Positions 60,596 to 64,000 of a DNA stretch of 64,000 bases are shown here, one piece after another (position 1 is the first letter of the stretch; every line of letters begins with the position of its first letter). The notes under the pieces were generated by a model, which worked only from the letters and a program-made list of their open reading frames with translations, searched no databases and was not told where the DNA came from. Source of the DNA: Pseudofulvimonas gallinarii (GTDB lineage Bacteria > Pseudomonadota > Gammaproteobacteria > Xanthomonadales > UBA2363); NCBI RefSeq assembly GCF_004343305.1, contig NZ_SMAF01000015.1, positions 1-64,000 of the forward strand. The letters are read 5' to 3'. Made by a program: the position numbers and the translations under genes.

Positions 60596-61180
60596 TCAGC
60601 GGTAATAAGGCGTCTGCCCGCGCGCGTGGTCGGTGGCATCGCGCACGGCGCTGATTTCCGGGAAGGCATCACGCAGGCGCTTCTCGATGCCGTCGCGCAA
60701 GGTCACGTCGGCCATCCCGCAACCCTGGCAGCCGCCGCCGAAGCGCAGCACCACCTCGCCGTCCGCGGTGACTTCCTCCAGCGCGACACGACCGCCGTGG
60801 TTGCCGAGCTGCGGATTGATCTCGCTTTCGATCAGCCAGCGCACGCGCTCGACCAGGCTGGCGTCGCCGGCCGGCGCGCTGGCCTTGAGTCCTGGCGCAC
60901 GGATGCTCAGCTGCTCGCTGGTGCCTTCGCTGCGCAGCGCGATTTCCGCCTGGTCCAGGAACGGCGCGCTGTCGGAATCGACATACAGTCGCAAGCCGTC
61001 GCAGACATCGACTTCCCACTCGTCGCCGCGCAGGTCCACGGCTTCGCAGTAGCGCAGCGCGACATCGGCCCGGGGCGTTCCCGGCGCCACCGCGCTCAGA
61101 TGGATACCGAGGATGTCCGGCCCCTGCTGTTCGAGCAGGCGGATGAAATAGGCCCGGGCACGGGCGTCGACGTGGATCAT
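60596..61180 (-). CDS. nfuA: Fe-S biogenesis scaffold/carrier NfuA
   Basis: 194 residues from ATG 61180. A degenerate A-type (IscA-like) N-terminal domain is followed by an Nfu domain with the CxxC pair in FGGGCQGCGMADVTL and the tail RDATDHARGQTPYY. It carries 4Fe-4S clusters to target proteins, especially under oxidative stress. Follows serC by 44 nt. Confidence 0.96.
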   Translation of the reverse strand: MIHVDARARAYFIRLLEQQGPDILGIHLSAVAPGTPRADVALRYCEAVDLRGDEWEVDVCDGLRLYVDSDSAPFLDQAEIALRSEGTSEQLSIRAPGLKASAPAGDASLVERVRWLIESEINPQLGNHGGRVALEEVTADGEVVLRFGGGCQGCGMADVTLRDGIEKRLRDAFPEISAVRDATDHARGQTPYYR

Positions 61181-61224
61181 GGCGAAATGGTACCAGAACG
61201 GTCCGATATGAAGGAGTCGCCCGT

Positions 61225-62307
61225 TCAGCCGTGACGGCGCGCGAAATCGGCCATGAAGTCGACCAGCTGCCCGACACCGGCCATGGTCATGGCGTTGTAG
61301 AGGCTGGCGCGCATGCCGCCGACGACACGATGGCCCTTCAGGCCGATCAGGCCGGCGGCGGCGGACTCGGCCAGGAACGTCGAGTCCAGTCCCGGATCCC
61401 GCAACTGGAACGGTACGTTCATCCACGAACGCGCGGCCGGGTCGACTTCGTTGCGGTAGAAGCCGCCGGAGCCGTCAATGGCCGCATACAGCGCCGCGGC
61501 CTTGGCCTGGTTGCGCTGCGCCATCGCCTGCAGGCCGCCCTGCTCGCGCAACCAGCGGAACACCAGCGCGGAGACATACCAGGAAAAGGTCGCCGGCGTA
61601 TTGAGCAGCGAACGCTGCGCGGCGTGGCGGTCGTAGCGGAAGATCTCCGGCAGGCTGTCCGGCGCACGCGACAACAGGTCGCGGCGGACGATCAGCAGCA
61701 CCAGTCCGGAAGGACCGATGTTCTTCTGCGCGCAGGCGTAGATCAGTCCATAGCGGGAGATGTCCAGCGGCCGCGAAAGCAGCGTCGACGACATGTCGGC
61801 GACGATGGGCACCGCGCCGGTATCGGGCAGCCCATGCATCTCCACGCCGTGGATGGTTTCGTTGGGCGTGATGTGTACGTAGGCGGCATTGCGATCCAGC
61901 TGCCAGTCGCCAGCCGCCGGCAGGCCGCGGAATCCGCCCTGGGCGCTGCTCGCGGCGATGCGCACGCTGCAGACCTGGGAAGCCAGTTTCGCCGCACGCG
62001 CGCCCCAGTGGCCGGTGATCACGTAATCGGCGCTGGCGCCGTGGGCGATGTTCATCGGCACCTGCACGAAATGCTGCGTCGCGCCGCCCTGCAGGAACAG
62101 CACGGCATGGTCGTCGCCGATACCCAGCAGCTCGCGCAGATCCTGTTCGGACTGCGCAGCCATGGCCTCGAACGCGGCGCCGCGATGGGACACTTCCATC
62201 ACCGATGCACCGGTACCGTTCCAGTCCAGCATCTCGTCGCGGACGCGCTCGAGGACGGCATCGGGCAGCGCAGCCGGACCGGCGCTGAAATTGAAGGCTC
62301 GTGTCAT
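61225..62307 (-). CDS. serC: Phosphoserine aminotransferase
   Basis: 360 residues from ATG 62307 (MTRAFNFSAGPAALP). PLP enzyme that makes phosphoserine; also used in pyridoxal synthesis. Substrate loop EVSHRG, PLP lysine in CAQKNIGPSGL near residue 197, TPATFSWYVSALVFRW and GMRASLYNAM are family marks. Usually near gyrA or pheA in related genomes; here it is over 20 kb from gyrA. Confidence 0.97.
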   Translation of the reverse strand: MTRAFNFSAGPAALPDAVLERVRDEMLDWNGTGASVMEVSHRGAAFEAMAAQSEQDLRELLGIGDDHAVLFLQGGATQHFVQVPMNIAHGASADYVITGHWGARAAKLASQVCSVRIAASSAQGGFRGLPAAGDWQLDRNAAYVHITPNETIHGVEMHGLPDTGAVPIVADMSSTLLSRPLDISRYGLIYACAQKNIGPSGLVLLIVRRDLLSRAPDSLPEIFRYDRHAAQRSLLNTPATFSWYVSALVFRWLREQGGLQAMAQRNQAKAAALYAAIDGSGGFYRNEVDPAARSWMNVPFQLRDPGLDSTFLAESAAAGLIGLKGHRVVGGMRASLYNAMTMAGVGQLVDFMADFARRHG

Positions 62308-62390
62308 GGCGGCAGGCACCGGGAACGCTCGAAAGGAAGCGGCGATTATGCCTGAGCCGCCGGTGCGGACGGCGTCGGGAACCGTCGGGA

Positions 62391-63137
62391 TCAGGCGTTG
62401 TTGAAGTACAGCAGGATGGCGACGGCGCCGGCAATGACCGCCGCCAGCACGATCAGTCCCCAAAGGCCGCCGGCCTGCTGTGCCGCCGGCCTGGCGCTTG
62501 CGACATCGGCGACCAGCGGGATGTCGTCGACCTCCAGTCGCTGCGTCGCCTGTTCCGGCGGTGGCGCAGCCAGTGTCTCGACGATGTAGCGGCGCTGTCC
62601 GATCTGCAGCTGGTCGCCATCGACGACGGTGACCGTTTCCTTCAGCGGCGTGCCGTTGAGGCGGATGGCGGAGCCGTTCGGATCCAGGCGGACGCTGCCT
62701 TCGACCAGGATCAGTCCGACCACGCCGGCAGCCGCGGACACCACTTCGCCGTGGTCGTCCAGGTGCAGCACCGGCCCGCGATGGACATTGCCGCTGCGGG
62801 CGCCGTTGCGCACGCGCAGGAAGAAGTCGGCGACGGTATCCGTCCCGGGGACTCCGCGCCCGGCGGCGACGAGATCGATGCAACTGCTGCCGAAGCACAC
62901 GCGGTCGCCGGCGCGCAGTCGTGAAAGATGCTGGACCGGACGGCCGTTGACGCCGACCTGCGTGTCAGCGGCCAGCACCTGCATCCAGACATCATCGCCG
63001 CGCCGCTGGAGGAGCGCACAGCGGTCCGGCAGCGCGGGCAGCTTCAACTGGGCATTGCCGGCGGCGCCGACCAGCATGTCGACATCCGCTGCGAGGGTCA
63101 GGCGCCGGCCATCCGGGCATTGAAGATGCCATTCCAT
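62391..63137 (-). CDS. FHA-domain protein with C-terminal membrane tail
   Basis: 248 residues from ATG 63137. An FHA-like domain (about 1-92) with VGVNGRPVQHLSRLRAGDRVCFG, and a second, more regular one at about 125-200 with RLNGTPLKETVTVVDGDQLQIG, then a variable linker and a single C-terminal helix (WGLIVLAAVIAGAVAILLYF), i.e. a tail-anchored protein. FHA domains bind phosphothreonine; the arginine and serine that grip the phosphate are not obvious. No kinase gene is adjacent. Confidence 0.75.
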   Translation of the reverse strand: MEWHLQCPDGRRLTLAADVDMLVGAAGNAQLKLPALPDRCALLQRRGDDVWMQVLAADTQVGVNGRPVQHLSRLRAGDRVCFGSSCIDLVAAGRGVPGTDTVADFFLRVRNGARSGNVHRGPVLHLDDHGEVVSAAAGVVGLILVEGSVRLDPNGSAIRLNGTPLKETVTVVDGDQLQIGQRRYIVETLAAPPPEQATQRLEVDDIPLVADVASARPAAQQAGGLWGLIVLAAVIAGAVAILLYFNNA

Positions 63138-63393
63138 TGCCGCCAGCGTAGCGGAAACCGGCACGGTGCTGCGAGGGGACATGACCGGTTTCCGGTGCGG
63201 ATCGACGAAGCGCGTCGGGTGACGGTCGGCGGTGCGTTGCGAGCGCTGCTGCAGGCCCAGCCGGGCGCACCGGCGGCGGCTGGATCACTGCCGTGAAGAC
63301 ACGTCGGCACCGGGCCAGTGGAACGGCAGGCAGGCCTCGGCGCAGAAACCGCCGCGGGGCGGATGGACCACATCCGCCCGGGGCCTTACGGGA

Positions 63394-64000
63394 TCAGGGC
63401 GCGGCACTGCCGTCCACAGCCGCTGCCAGCTGTCGCCACACCTCCGGCAGCAGCGGCACGTAGCCGGCCATGGCCGGAAACGGCAGGAAGGCATCGAAAT
63501 GCTGCGCGCGCGGCACCTCGACATAGGTCACCGCACGACCATGGGCATTCGCCATCGCCGCGTAAGGGCGGCTGGTGAAGGCCGGCGGGATCAGCGCATC
63601 GTCGGCGCCGTGGACGATCACCGTATCCGCCACGCGCGGCTGGCCGCTGGCGGCGACCGCGTCGACGCCCTCGCGGACGCGGCGCGCATCGGGCCCCTCT
63701 TCCGTCCAAAGGCGACGCAGGCACATCAGGCCGGGCAGCAGCGGATCTTCGCCGCCGGCGCTGGGATCGACGATGGCGACGCCGGCGGTCGGTGGAATAC
63801 CGCTGCCGTCGCTGCGCCACAGCTGCTGCTCCAGTGCGGTGGCCGCACGCTGACGGCCGTTGGCGTCGAGCATGGCAAATCCGAAGCCGCAGGGATGGCC
63901 GCCGACGCCGTAACGACCATAGGCACTGGCGTAGGTGACCGCGACCGCACGCCAGACATCGAAGGCGATGTTCTGGCCGGCCAGCTGCAGCGCGCCTTCG
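63394..64000 (-). CDS. 3-hydroxybutyrate-oligomer hydrolase, C-terminal part (window edge)
   Basis: The frame runs off the window end; about 201 residues are visible, ending at the TGA 63394. The sequence GQNIAFDVWRAVAVTYASAYGRYGVGGHPCGF, GLMCLRRLWTEEG, IVHGADDALIPPAFTSRPYAAMANAH and AQHFDAFLPFPAMAGYVPLLPEVW matches the C-terminal half of the D-(-)-3-hydroxybutyrate oligomer hydrolases, which complete breakdown of the storage polymer PHB. The acid and His of the triad are probably Asp in HGADDAL and His in AQHFDAF; the nucleophile is outside. Normal members have 650-700 residues. Confidence 0.8.
   Translation of the reverse strand, partial: EGALQLAGQNIAFDVWRAVAVTYASAYGRYGVGGHPCGFGFAMLDANGRQRAATALEQQLWRSDGSGIPPTAGVAIVDPSAGGEDPLLPGLMCLRRLWTEEGPDARRVREGVDAVAASGQPRVADTVIVHGADDALIPPAFTSRPYAAMANAHGRAVTYVEVPRAQHFDAFLPFPAMAGYVPLLPEVWRQLAAAVDGSAAP

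Noticed and set aside
60600-61440. Upstream extension of nfuA to 61426
   Set aside because: The extra N-terminus overlaps the serC 3' end and has no family similarity; the ATG at 61180 gives the normal length.
63138-63393. Possible small genes between the FHA protein and the oligomer hydrolase
   Set aside because: Open frames here are short and biased with no start signal or recognisable motif; I see nothing to support.

Overview
This is a high-GC chromosome segment from a gammaproteobacterium, most likely of the order Lysobacterales (Xanthomonadales). Three things point there: the conserved chain aroC-asd-fimV-truA-trpF-trpB-trpA, the neighbourhood ftsK/lolA with ald, trxB, a FemX-like protein and aat, and a periplasmic-receptor/diguanylate-cyclase pair like one known from Xanthomonas. 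Genus cannot be fixed from the sequence alone. Almost everything is core chromosome. The only mobile DNA is a broken IS256-type transposase piece at the left edge. I see no rRNA, tRNA, CRISPR array, prophage or replication origin.

Layout, left to right. 1-263: transposase remnant. 0.46-2.5 kb: sucC-sucD of the TCA cycle, with a terminator and a promoter. 2.8-5.1 kb: PhnD-like receptor plus membrane diguanylate cyclase. 5.1-9 kb: an alpha/beta hydrolase and a large TPR serine/threonine kinase. 9.1-14.2 kb: the heat-shock cluster hrcA-grpE-dnaK-dnaJ with two sigma-32-type promoters. 14.2-20.8 kb: recN, an extensin-like protein, a glutathione transferase, a BASS transporter and a beta-propeller lipoprotein. 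21-29.7 kb: aroC, asd, fimV, truA, trpF, trpB and trpA, packed with 4-nt stop/start overlaps that begin with GTG. 29.9-33 kb: HMG-CoA lyase and a BlaI repressor with an M56-TonB membrane protease. 33-39.5 kb: DUF6933 protein, exonuclease I, Nudix hydrolase, amino-acid permease, RmuC and peroxiredoxin. 39.5-49 kb: gyrA, gtrA, mtnA, an unrecognised protein, lolA, ftsK and ald. 49-57 kb: trxB, FemX-like protein, aat, oligopeptidase B, cysS and sufE. 57-64 kb: secreted EndA-type nuclease, ribosomal protein THX, two cytochromes c, nfuA, serC, an FHA protein and the 3' part of a 3-hydroxybutyrate-oligomer hydrolase.

How the genes work together. Several clusters are functional units. HrcA, GrpE, DnaK and DnaJ form the Hsp70 system. 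TrpF, TrpB and TrpA with AroC and Asd serve aromatic and aspartate-family synthesis. The receptor and cyclase probably turn a periplasmic ligand into c-di-GMP. BlaI and the M56-TonB protein form a regulator/sensor pair. CysS, SufE and NfuA touch cysteine and Fe-S metabolism. No clearly new multi-gene system was found. The most unusual items are the M56 protease ending in a TonB domain behind a BlaI-type operator, a perfect inverted repeat inside the gyrA promoter, a secreted nuclease with a lamin-tail and two Ig-like domains and a distinctive C-terminus, a FemX-like/Aat overlapping pair, a lipoprotein form of oligopeptidase B, and a small unlisted membrane ORF behind gyrA.
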